A DNA stretch of 64,000 bases from Viola odorata (lineage: Eukaryota > Streptophyta > Magnoliopsida > Malpighiales > Violaceae): assembly GCA_963691705.1 (NCBI GenBank), contig OY829539.1, positions 47,590,327 through 47,654,326 on the forward strand, read 5' to 3'. Of this stretch, positions 10,466 to 19,700 are shown one piece after another; the first letter of the stretch is position 1; every line of letters starts with the position of its first letter. A model generated the notes under the pieces. That model saw only the letters and a program-made list of their open reading frames with translations, ran no database searches and had not been told where the DNA came from. The position numbers and the translations under genes are program-made.

Positions 10466-13400
10466 CAAGGACCTTCACCATTCCATGTCGGATAGGAAAC
10501 AAGACGATTGAGAAAACCCTTTGCGATCTAGGGCCTGGCATCAATGTGATGTCCTTAAGTGAATTCGAGACCTTGAAGATAGGAACGATGAAGGAGACTG
10601 ATTTGGTGATTCAGCTGGCCGACCGCTCGATTATCAGACCCAAGGGAGTAGTTACAGATGTCCTGGTTATGGTAAACAATTTTATTTACCCAGTAGATTT
10701 TTACATAGTTGAAATGAATGTTCAATTGCCTTCTTGCACCACTGATATTTTATTAGGCTGGCCGTTTCTAAGAACATCAAAAGCTAAAATTGACTGCTAC
10801 GAAGGGAGCATAATTTTAGAATTTTATGGGAGGACTATAAAATTCAGCATCACCGAAGCCTTAAAGCACCCTAATGATTTACATTGCGTGAATTTTCTTG
10901 ATATTTTAGATCCAATTACTAACGAAATGGCTGATATTTATGTTAACGATCCCCTTGAGTATGTGTTGAGCAGGGGAATTTCTACAAAGACGCTGAAAGA
11001 ATTGGAGGACAAAACAGGAGATCATAAAGAACTCCAGGAAGTTTTAGTCAGTTTGGCCGATCCAGAAGAAACAGACTCGATCTTGGCCTCAGTCTTGGCC
11101 AAGACAAAGGCCAAGACTGCCAAGAAGCAGAGGAAAATAGTAAGTTGTCAATTTGTACAATCCACGGTTCCTAAATTCCTATCCTCTATTGTGCAGGCAC
11201 CACAACTAGAATTGAAAGCTCTACCGGACCATCTCAAATATGTCTATCTAGGCCAAGACGACACCCTACCTGTCATCATTTCAGCTAAGCTATCAAAGGA
11301 TGAAGAAGAAAGGTTGGTGACTGACTTGAAGATGCACAAAGAAGCGATTGGCTGGACCATGGCAGACATAAAGGGGATATCCTCTAACATTTGTACCCAC
11401 AAAATACATGTGGAAGAGGATAAGAAACCTGTTCGGTAACCCCAGAGGAGATTAAACCCTCCAATGATGGAAGTTGTTAAAAAAGAAATAATTAAATTGC
11501 TCGATTCAGGTGTGATTTATCCTATTTCTGATAGTAATTGGGTTTCCCCTGTGCAGGCAGTTCCTAAGAAAACCGGTATCACAGTCATCGAAGGAGAGGA
11601 TGGGACTCAAAGGACGACTAGAATCCAGAACGGATGGAGGGTTTGCATAGACTACCGAAGGTTGAATCAAGTACACAGAAGGATCATTTTCCATTGCCAT
11701 TTATCGACCAAGTGGTGGAACGACTTACAGGAAAATCTCATTATTGCTTCTTGGATGGATACTCGGGATTCCACCAGATTCCTGTTGCACCCGAGGACCA
11801 AGAGAAGACAACGTTCACTTGTTCTTTTGGGACGTTCACCTACAAACGCATGCCATTTGGACTGTGCAATGCGCCAGCCACCTTTCAAAGGTGCATGGTA
11901 AGCATCTTTTTCGAGTATGTAGAGAAAAGCATTGAGGTGTTCATGGATGACTTTACCGTATATAGTAGTAATTTTGAACAATGCTTAAGTAATTTAACGA
12001 ATATTTTGAAAAGATGTGTAGATACATGCTTAGTTTTAAATTTTGAAAAATGTCATTTTATGGTAGATCAAGGAATTGTCCTTGGGCATGTGATTTCAAA
12101 TAAAGGTATTAAGGTCGATTAGGCCAAGATCGATACAATTAAAAGTTTACCTTACCCCTCATGCTTGCATGAGGTCAGAAGCTTTCTTGGCCATGCTGGT
12201 TTTTATCGCAAGTTCATAAAAGACTTCTCGAAGATAGCCGAACCAATGTGCAAGCTTCTACAAAAAGAGGTGGAGTTCAACTTCGATGAGGCATGCCAAA
12301 AATCATTTGATGAACTGAAAGAGCGACTGACTTCAGCACCTATTATTCAAGCCCCGGACTGGAGCTTGCCATTCGAGCTGATGTGTGATGCTAGTGATGT
12401 TGCCGTAGGAGCTGTTCTTGGGCAGAAAAAAGTAAAAGATCCTCATGTGATCTATTACGCGTCGAAGATGTTGGGTGACGCCCAAAAGAATTATACCACG
12501 ACTGAAAAAGAACTGTTTGCAATAGTTTTTACCTTGGAAAAATTTAGATCATATCTGTTAGGCACAAAAATTATTGTATTTTCTGACCATACAGCTTTGA
12601 AGTTTCTCTTGGCCAAACCTGAGGCCAAACCTAGACTAATTCGCTGGATTCTTCTTTTGCAGGAGTATAACTTGGAAATTAAGGACAAAAGCGGTAGGGA
12701 GAACCTTGTGGCAGACCACCTAAGCCGTTGCCTAGCAAAAGGCGATCTGGAACCAGTGAGGGCAGAATTTCCTGACGAAAAACTACTCTCGATGAGTTTG
12801 TCTAGGCCAAACCCCCAGCCAAACCCACGCCCCTGGTATGCTGAAATTGCGAATTACCTTACCACAGGTAAACATTATGGGGACATGACCACCTATGAGA
12901 GGGTCAAGGTGAAGCATGACAGTAAGTATTACGTGTGGGATGATCCCTATTTATGGAAAGTTGGTACTAATCAGTTGCTTAGGAGATGTGTCCCTCAAAA
13001 TGAAGCTTTATCTATTCTAAAATTCTGTCACTCCTAAGCATGTGGAGGACATTTTGGGGCAAGAAGAACAACCCTGAAGGTCCTCGAATCTGGTTTTTAT
13101 TGGCCAACAATTTTTCAGGACAGTTTTCTCTTTTGTAAAACGTGTCCAGCATGCCAAAAAGTAGGAAATATTAGCTCCCGAAATGAAATGCCTATGAACT
13201 TTATTCTTTCATGTGAAATATTTGACATATGGGGCATTGATTTTATGGGACCTTTCCCAACTTCTTTTAGTAACAGATATATTTTATTAGCTGTGGATTA
13301 TGTATCAAAATAGGTAGAGGCAAAAGCCACTAAAAATGATGATGCTAGAACTATGATCTCTTTTATTAAGTCTAATATCTTGAACAGATTTGGAATTCCT

Positions 13401-13656
13401 CGATGGATCATTAGTGATCGAGGAACACATTTCTGCAACAAGATTATTTCTTCCCTTTTCAGGAAATATGGCATCACACACAGAGTATCCACGACCTATC
13501 ACCCTCAATCCAATGGCCAAGCAGAAGTTTCAAATAGAGAGGTGAAGTCGATCTTGGCCAAGACAGTAGGCCTAGACAGACGCGATTGGAGCCAGCGGTT
13601 AGATGACGCATTATGGGCCTATAGGAAGGCTTACAAAAGCCCAATTGGAATGACAC
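10466..13656 (+). pseudogene. Athila pol: protease, RT, RNase H, integrase N-terminal two thirds (broken)
   Basis: The protease (10456-11439) has CDLGPGINVMS where the catalytic Asp-X-Gly lies. After a TAA at 11437 the RT follows (11464-12122). A frameshift near 11680 separates its first part (GWRVCIDYRRLNQ) from the palm region (FLDGYSGFHQIPV, MPFGLCNAPATFQ) with the catalytic motif FMDD near 11943. RNase H spans 12165-12720 (DASDVAVGAVLG, DHTALKFLL, DHLSR). The integrase has an HX..CX2C finger ([14 protein letters not shown]) and DDE residues in [18 protein letters not shown] and [10 protein letters not shown]. It stops at 13656 where the Tat-type element is inserted. Further stops lie at 12120, 13036 and about 13312. 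Confidence 0.9.
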
Positions 13657-14198
13657 TGATAAGATTCAATGTCAATCTTGTGAGATTCTGCGTCGTGTGC
13701 GATCGGAACGGCGGTGAATGGCGGCGAGTGTACCTGCAAGGCGCCGGAGGGGGAGCTCCGGCGTAGACACTCTGATGCTTAAGTTAGTTCGGGATTTAAG
13801 AGTAGTAGAGGTTTCTCTAGGTGAGTCTGACCTTACCCTCATTGTGAAAAATGGTAGGGTATTTATAGATCTGGACAGCGATACCTGGCGAAATCAAAGA
13901 GGGCGCCGTTTGATGATGACGTCACAGGCGATATCAGTGGATGACGTCACGGGCGATGTCTGATGGGGCTTCCGGGAGCGATAACCTTGTGGGTCCCTAG
14001 GATGGGATGAGGCCGTGCGTATAGAATTGCGTGAGTCCCCCCCCCCCCCCCCCCCCCCCCCGCTGAAGTCGACCATCCTAGGGATCCTTCGCTGATCCTT
14101 TAGGCGATACAGGGATATCCTTATGGAGTTCAGGGGGATCCGTTCCGATAAGAACCGTTTGTGCAGTAGGACTGTTAGGACTATCTCGATTGTTATCA
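13657..14198 (-). repeat. 3' LTR of the Tat-type element
   Basis: 542 bp, beginning TGATAAGATTC and ending ATTGTTATCA. Its counterpart is at 29123-29666. It contains an uninterrupted poly-C run of more than 20 bases near 14037-14060. Confidence 0.95.
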
Positions 14199-14750
14199 TA
14201 AGCCCAACTGAAAATGAGCCCGAGTGTTTACCAAGGGCTGTCCATGTCTGTCATCTTGAATGAAGGTTTTTGTCGCGAGGTGATAAGTTCGCAGGGTCTC
14301 CGAGCTTCTTGTATTATTCAACGTCGATGAGGCTCAAGTGATGAGCTGGAGATTGAGCCTGAGGATACTGGGCAAGCTGACTCCGACTTTCGTTCTTATC
14401 TAAAGATTCGTCCCGAAGGGATGCCCCTATCACCCTTGCAGTTGCGAGGTCATTACTCTCTGCCTGGCAGTATTACTCTGATTGGCCCCTCGGGGGATTT
14501 AAGAAGCCTCAGCTTATTCGAGTTGTGAAAGAGCTGTTGTCGGGTCACCGATAATGTTGTCTAGGATATTCGACCAAGTCACACCGGGGACTGGCACATA
14601 TTCCAGGTCTATTGTCCTTCCAAGTGTTCTGCAAACATAGGAAGGAGATATATTCGTATATAAAGGTTAGCAAACTTTTGTACTTACAGAGGTTTGAGGT
14701 CAATACGAGGCCAATCTTTCTTTTACGCTCAAGGAAACAGTGGTATCAAC

Positions 14751-14880
14751 GCGGCTTTACGCCATCAGCTGCCTATAATTAGCGCGGCTTTATACCACCA
14801 GATGCCTGCGATGCCAGTGCGGTTTTACGCATCTAGGGCTACCTGTGACGTCAACGCGGCCTTACACTGTGGATACCGGT
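14751..14880. repeat. Four degenerate ~35-bp units (GCGGCTTTAC) before the first antisense gene
   Basis: GCGGCTTTAC-like cores start at 14751, 14784, 14819 and 14856, with spacings of 33, 35 and 37 bases. Each is followed by CC-x-CAG-x-TGCCT-like sequence in the first units. The array lies about 220 bp upstream of the TATA box of the first antisense ORF. The rest of 14199-15097 shows nothing else recognisable. Confidence 0.6.
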
Positions 14881-15097
14881 AGCCATATGGCCTTTACGTG
14901 ATGACCACCCGTGATATCGTGTCTTTCGGCGTTTTTCCAGACCTTGTCTCGCATTCCTGCCGATATCAGTATTACGGACAGTATACGAACATTGCCCTTT
15001 CCTTCCGCTTTGGGCTCATCAGCCCTTGCGGTTATCGGGTCGGCTCGTCTTTTGAGGACCCCATTGTCCTTTCCTCCAAAACCTCCCTCTTGGAGCC

Positions 15098-15103
15098 TAT
15101 AAA
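15098..15103 (+). promoter_or_regulatory. TATA box of antisense ORF 1
   Basis: TATAAA within CCTATAAATCAGG, 51-56 bp upstream of the ATG at 15154, on the plus strand. The spacing suits a short leader. Confidence 0.5.
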
Positions 15104-15153
15104 TCAGGGAGTTTTTTCCACCCACGTTCTCCTCATCTTTTCCAACACGCATC

Positions 15154-15531
15154 ATGGATCATCTGACTAAGAATTTCCTCCTTTCCAAGGGCCATTCTCT
15201 CAAGAACCTTAATGATGGTGACGTCGGATTCCTGGAGAACATACCGGTCAAGACTTCTGAGGACATCCTGGAGTTACAAGGGATGCTGACCCCGCTTCAC
15301 TCTAGGCTGAGGGCCACCTCTCTAGAGGATTTCAGTCCTTTGGAGAGCGTATCAAAACTGTCAACCTCCATCGCTCGGATCCAAGTGGTGATCGCCATGC
15401 TGCAGCAGCGCAAAGATATGCTGGGGTGCTGCCTGAAGGGAATGAGAGCCACTTCCCATGATCTGCTCTTGGTCATGGATTCCTTGAGGTACCTTCCCGA
15501 AGTGCCTGAGGACGCTGGCTCTGATGCCTGA
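15154..15531 (+). CDS. Antisense ORF 1 of the Tat-type element, 125-aa helical protein, unknown function
   Basis: An intact 125-codon ORF on the strand opposite to pol. The product starts MDHLTKNFLLSKGHSLKNL and is mostly predicted helical, with heptad-like Leu/Ile/Val spacing in residues 35-115 (ILELQGMLTPLHSRL, SIARIQVVIAMLQQRKDML). It ends in an acidic tail (EVPEDAGSDA). There is no signal peptide or membrane segment and I recognise no family. A TATA box lies 51-56 bp upstream of the start codon, and an AATAAA-like signal (ATGAATAAAC near 15601) lies about 70 bp after the stop, so it looks like a self-contained transcription unit. It is open in an element whose pol is full of stops, but 125 codons could also survive by chance. 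Confidence 0.5.
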   Translation: MDHLTKNFLLSKGHSLKNLNDGDVGFLENIPVKTSEDILELQGMLTPLHSRLRATSLEDFSPLESVSKLSTSIARIQVVIAMLQQRKDMLGCCLKGMRATSHDLLLVMDSLRYLPEVPEDAGSDA

Positions 15532-15829
15532 TAGCGGTGGCTCCCTTTGTACCCTTTTCTTTTCCCTCTTGTTCATGTACCTTCCGGCCATTAGGCCATA
15601 ATGAATAAACAGTTCTTATCATGTCGTCTTGCGACTGTTCTTCTTCTTCTTCTTTATTGCTCTCTTTGTCATTTTCCAATGAAGATATTCTTAGCCCAAC
15701 TGAAAACGGTTCAGCCACTGGGTTCTTATTATTTGGCTGCTCTGCATTAAATCCAAGCCACTGTTGCCTCGATCAGGGGAAAATCTCAACAGGCGTGACT
15801 GCAAATCCACTTTTGTACTTCAGGATGTA

Positions 15830-15903
15830 CACGTGTCTTTTCTCAAGAGTCGGGCTGGAAGATTAAAAGACCCTTTTTTCCCCCATTTTCTGGCTATTTA
15901 AAA
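15830..15903 (+). promoter_or_regulatory. G-box plus TATA-like box of antisense ORF 2
   Basis: CACGTG (as ACACGTGTC) at 15830-15835 is followed by TATTTAAAA at 15895-15903, about 70 bp before the ATG at 15970. The same CACGTGT-then-TATA order recurs before ORFs 3 and 4. Confidence 0.45.
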
Positions 15904-15969
15904 GGGGATCTTCCTTCCTTCATTATCATTTATCTTCTCGTCGTTTTTCTTTCCAACAGTGTTAATCTC

Positions 15970-16380
15970 ATGGCCGATTCTCGTTTCTTAGATACGTTTG
16001 CACGGGATTCTCCACCAACTCCCCCGACCTCTCCTGATTCGGATGCTCCTCCTCCATCGCCCCCCTGGAGGCCGCCCGTTCGCCGACGGTGCCGCAAGAA
16101 ACGGAGGAAGGAGGCTGCGAAGGCTTCTAAATCATTCTATGACGCTCTGGCCACTTTTTCTTCGAAGGGGAAGGAAACATCCTGTCCTCCGCGCGAGTCA
16201 CCGCAAGAGGCTCCTTCTGCCTGCACGGCTGTGGGGACGATGCCGCCGCCTGTTGAGGAGAAGTCAGATCAGTCATCTGCTCTCGTGGGAGAGAAGGTTG
16301 AAGAACCTTTTCCTTTCGCTGGTGAGGATGAGGATGATGTGGTCTACTGCTACGGCATCTCCTGGTCTGATGGGGAATAG
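15970..16380 (+). CDS. Antisense ORF 2 of the Tat-type element, 136-aa basic/acidic protein with NLS-like cluster
   Basis: An intact 136-codon ORF, plus strand. Its N-terminus is Pro-rich (SPPTPPTSPDSDAPPPSPPW), followed by a strong basic cluster (RRRCRKKRRKEAAKASK, residues about 38-54) of nuclear-localisation type. A Ser/Pro-rich middle follows, and the tail is acidic and aromatic (GEDEDDVVYCYGISWSDGE). A basic NLS with an acidic tail suggests a nuclear protein, possibly acting on transcription or chromatin; that is inference only. No family is recognised. TATA-like and G-box sequences lie just upstream, and AATAATAAAG near 16428 could serve as polyadenylation signal. Confidence 0.5.
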   Translation: MADSRFLDTFARDSPPTPPTSPDSDAPPPSPPWRPPVRRRCRKKRRKEAAKASKSFYDALATFSSKGKETSCPPRESPQEAPSACTAVGTMPPPVEEKSDQSSALVGEKVEEPFPFAGEDEDDVVYCYGISWSDGE

Positions 16381-16600
16381 ATGGGCGTAGCGCTCCTTTT
16401 TTTTGTAGATGCCGCATGGCTTCTTAAAATAATAAAGCTTTTATTTTCTTTCGTTTTTCCGCCGCTTTCCTTTTTTGTGTTTCCAGGATTATCGCGGGAG
16501 TAAGCCTTTCGCTGGGATGCAACCGCTTTTTGGTTTTTTGTCAGCAACTGTCTTCTTCCAAAAGGCATTGATGACTGTCCACGCGTCCTTTTTCACTTTG

Positions 16601-16651
16601 CACGTGTTTTGCTTTCACAGGCTGTTCCTTTTTTAGGTTTTTCCTTTAAAA
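16601..16651 (+). promoter_or_regulatory. G-box and TATA-like box of antisense ORF 3
   Basis: CACGTG at 16601-16606 and TTTAAAA at 16645-16651, about 190 bp upstream of the ATG at 16843. Between them and the ATG is a 39-base GT..AG segment (16798-16836) that matches in length one before ORF 4. Confidence 0.4.
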
Positions 16652-16842
16652 GGAATTCGCTCTTCTATTTTAACACTTTTCTGCTGATATTTCGAAACTC
16701 TTCGTATTTCCTTTCTTCTGTGCTTCTATCTTCCCGAGAGATTTTTCTGCAATTGTTCGCCGGTGCCGACGACCGATTCACTGGTTCTCTGCTCCAGGTA
16801 TTTTGTTCTTCTATCGCCGTAATTTTACTTTTCCAGTCCATT

Positions 16843-19082
16843 ATGTCTTATACTACATCCTTTGCAACCACCGAGAATCCCTTAGATCCCGAGGTTAGGA
16901 AAGCTCGTAGTATCTTTGATTGTAATGAAGTTTTGAGGGCTGAGTTAGAGGAACATGGTATCACTTTTCCTACGGGATATCGCCCCTTTATTTCTCTGAA
17001 GGATACCCGGCTTACGGATGCCATGTGGGGGACGTTCCGGCTGGTTTATTTTAAGATGTTTACCTACGGGTTTCCTCTTCCACTCCATACTTCTCTGATG
17101 AAGCTGCTCAATTATCATGATCTTAATCCCGTTCAAATAACTCCCCCCTCCTGGTGTGGGCTTTACGCCTTTCTTCATTCGTGTGAGATGAAGCGTATTT
17201 TCGCTCCATCGCTCGATCTGTTTCATACATTTTTTATCTTAAGGTGCCGTGGCTGTTTGATAGATATTACCCCTAGATGGGATGAGGATGTCATTCGGTT
17301 CTTCTGGTGGAACTTTCAAGGCTTCGAAGAGAACGTGGCCAACTGGAAAAATGGCTTCTTCACCCTTCGCTTACCCTCTCGGTACTGGCGCGGTGGGTTC
17401 AATCGAGTGATCACTGGTGCCGCTTGGCAAAAACCAGATGTGTTGTCCAGTATGGATGTGTCTAATGTTAACGCTCTAATAGAGATAGAAGGGCCTTTCC
17501 GTATTCGAGAATTTGCTCGGTTCAGGCCTCTGTCAGAGTGTGCCGTTGGTGAGTTTTTTCTTTTATCGCCTTATCGCCATGACTTTCTTGTTATATTTAA
17601 AACATTTTATCGGCAGGTAACGCTGAGGGACGCTCCTTTGGAGAAAATGACGCACCTTTGAACGTAGTGCCGCTTCAAACGTTACCTCCTTCTCCTCCCC
17701 CGGAAGGCTTCAGTCGTCCGCCTATTCCGCCGCGAGGAAGGAGAAACAAGACTGTCGTGACACGCAGCGCCTCCACCCGATCTTCTCGTTTTTTAGAGAA
17801 TTGGCTGCCGCCTTGCGGTAAGGGAGCGGCCCCGAATAACCCTGTGGTTGAAGAGGTCGACAGCGGTAGCGGAAGCATAGATGTCGATCCCGAGCTGCGT
17901 CATGCTACTCTTGCCCAGCGGAGGAGGCTTAGGTCAAGAAAAAATGGTCCTGCGGCGGAGTCAGCCGAGGATGATAGCGACGAGATCGCTGCCGAAACCG
18001 AGCGTCTCGTGAAGAGAGTTCGCAAAGAGAAGTCTGACCCGCCGATTCCTTCCGCGGAGGAAGTCAACGGGGTTCCCACCGAGGAGGTTAACGCTCCGAG
18101 CGTTACGGGTCCTTTGCCGACGACGGAAGTTACCGAGGTGTCCTCTGCTATTCCTCCCAAAGTTCATGAGGCTTCAGCGGCGATGGGGTCATCTCTGGCG
18201 TCTGGCGGTTCTACTTCTCCAATTCGCTCCTTTATTCCGAATGTGAGTTTACCAGTTCCCAATCCGATTGCTCCTCCTACCCATCTCCCGCAGAAGCCTG
18301 AGTCTTTGTATCTTTCTTCGATTTCGGGCGTTGGTAATTCCGTGAAAAATTGTTGTCCCCCTTATATCGCCAATCTGTCCCCTCAAGGCTTTCAAGGCCC
18401 TGCCGCATATCAGTTGAACTTGTCTTCCCTTGGCACCGACGGTCTTCGTGCTTTAGGGATATCGGATCCATCCTCAAGAGAAGAGCCAGTGGGCCCGATA
18501 GTGGGACAAATGTTCGCTTCTTCAAAAGACAAGGAAGAGTTCTTGCGGCATTCTCCTGACGTACGGCATTCGCGTCTTCTGACCGACATGTTAGCCTGCT
18601 TTCGTGAGCTGAATTACTTTTTCGATGATCAGTGGGATAAGGTTCCCTCTTCTTTTGCTTTAAAAGGGGAACTGGATACCGCCCTGATGAAGGTGACGGA
18701 GCTATCGCAGCTTCAAGAGCGAACCCGGGCGGAATTGGACGATTGTCGTACTGAGCTTGCTCGAGAAAAATCAAAGGGGAAGGCTAAGATAAACCTTCTA
18801 GAGGCGGAATTGGTGGTGGCTGATAGGAAGAATGTCTTCCTTCGCGAAGAGATAGCGTCTCGCGATGCAGATTTGGCCAAAGTACCCTCGAAGATAGACA
18901 AGACCATGGATATCTGCCTCTCCGAGTTTATGAATCTCTACCGCCAGGGAACCATTAACCCGTCAGTGTTGGCCGATAACGCTTCCAAGAGATTGAAGGA
19001 TTTGGGGGAAAGTGAGGGAAATCTTTCTTCTTCTGTGGGAGGACAAAGAGATGATGACCGCGATGCTTGCAAGGACCCATGA
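16843..19082 (+). CDS. Antisense ORF 3 of the Tat-type element, intact spliced gene (~723 aa), Transposase_28-like domain
   Basis: Two exons, 16843-17548 and 17617-19082, are joined by a 68-bp intron (GTGAGT..GGCAG) with matching phase, giving 723 codons without a stop. The N-terminal domain (residues about 30-235) has FRLVYFKMFTYGFPLPLHT, LNYHDLNPVQITPPSWCGLY and a WKNGFF..WRGGFN region. This pattern is characteristic of the 'putative gypsy type transposon' (Transposase_28) domain found in antisense additional ORFs of Tat elements. A Ser/Pro-rich middle with basic patches (LVKRVRKEKSD) and a C-terminal coiled coil (residues about 575-660) follow. I chose the ATG at 16843 because it begins the part shared with ORF 4; an in-frame ATG at 16609 lies upstream of the putative TATA. 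Function is unknown. It is notable for being intact beside a dead pol. Confidence 0.8.
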
Positions 19083-19360
19083 TTGATCGAGATAGTTTCA
19101 TTTAGAAGACTTTCTATTTATTCATTTCTTTTGTCTTGTAATAACGCCCTGTTATGCGGCGATACATTTGCATTTTATTGCTTTTTGAACTTCATTCCGC
19201 CCTTCCGCGTTGATTCAATGCTGCCCTTTTAATTAATGTCTTCTTGCGTTATCTCCTTTCTCGCGATATCATGCTTGTTTTTTCCAAGAGGCGGTGCCCG
19301 CTTTTCAGAGCATTTAATGCTTGCCCTTCTTTCATAAGAAAATTCGCGATTGTACAGACA

Positions 19361-19533
19361 CACGTGTCCATTTCTTCTGGCGCTACGAGCTAGCGTACTT
19401 GACAGCTTTGCCTAAATCGAGGCGTTGTAGCGCTTTTCTAGGATTGTACTCATTACCTGAGTCTATTCCTTGTGCCGCTTCCACGCAACGACTGTGGCAT
19501 CCGTCGTTTCGTTTAATTATTAGGGTTATAAAA
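19361..19533 (+). promoter_or_regulatory. G-box and TATA box of antisense ORF 4
   Basis: CACGTG at 19361-19366 and TATAAAA at 19527-19533 (within GGGTTATAAAACCC, itself palindromic), 168 bp upstream of the ATG at 19701. A 39-base GT..AG segment (19647-19685) lies between TATA and ATG. Confidence 0.5.
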
Positions 19534-19700
19534 CCCAATATTTATTCCTTTTCGTTTTCTTTTATCATCCTTTTTTCCATATTTTCTTTCAGCCGTCTCA
19601 TTTTCTCCCCACTATCCAGGGCTCTTCGAAGTGTTTTTCTCTGAAGGTATTTTCTTTCTCCTCCATCGTCTTCTTCGTCTTTTAGCTTTTTAATTCTATC

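Noticed and set aside
16609..16842. An upstream in-frame extension of antisense ORF 3 starting at an ATG at 16609
   Set aside because: It would place the putative TATA-like box inside the coding region, it reads as a low-complexity Phe/Leu/Ser-rich segment, and similarity with ORF 4 starts only around 16843.
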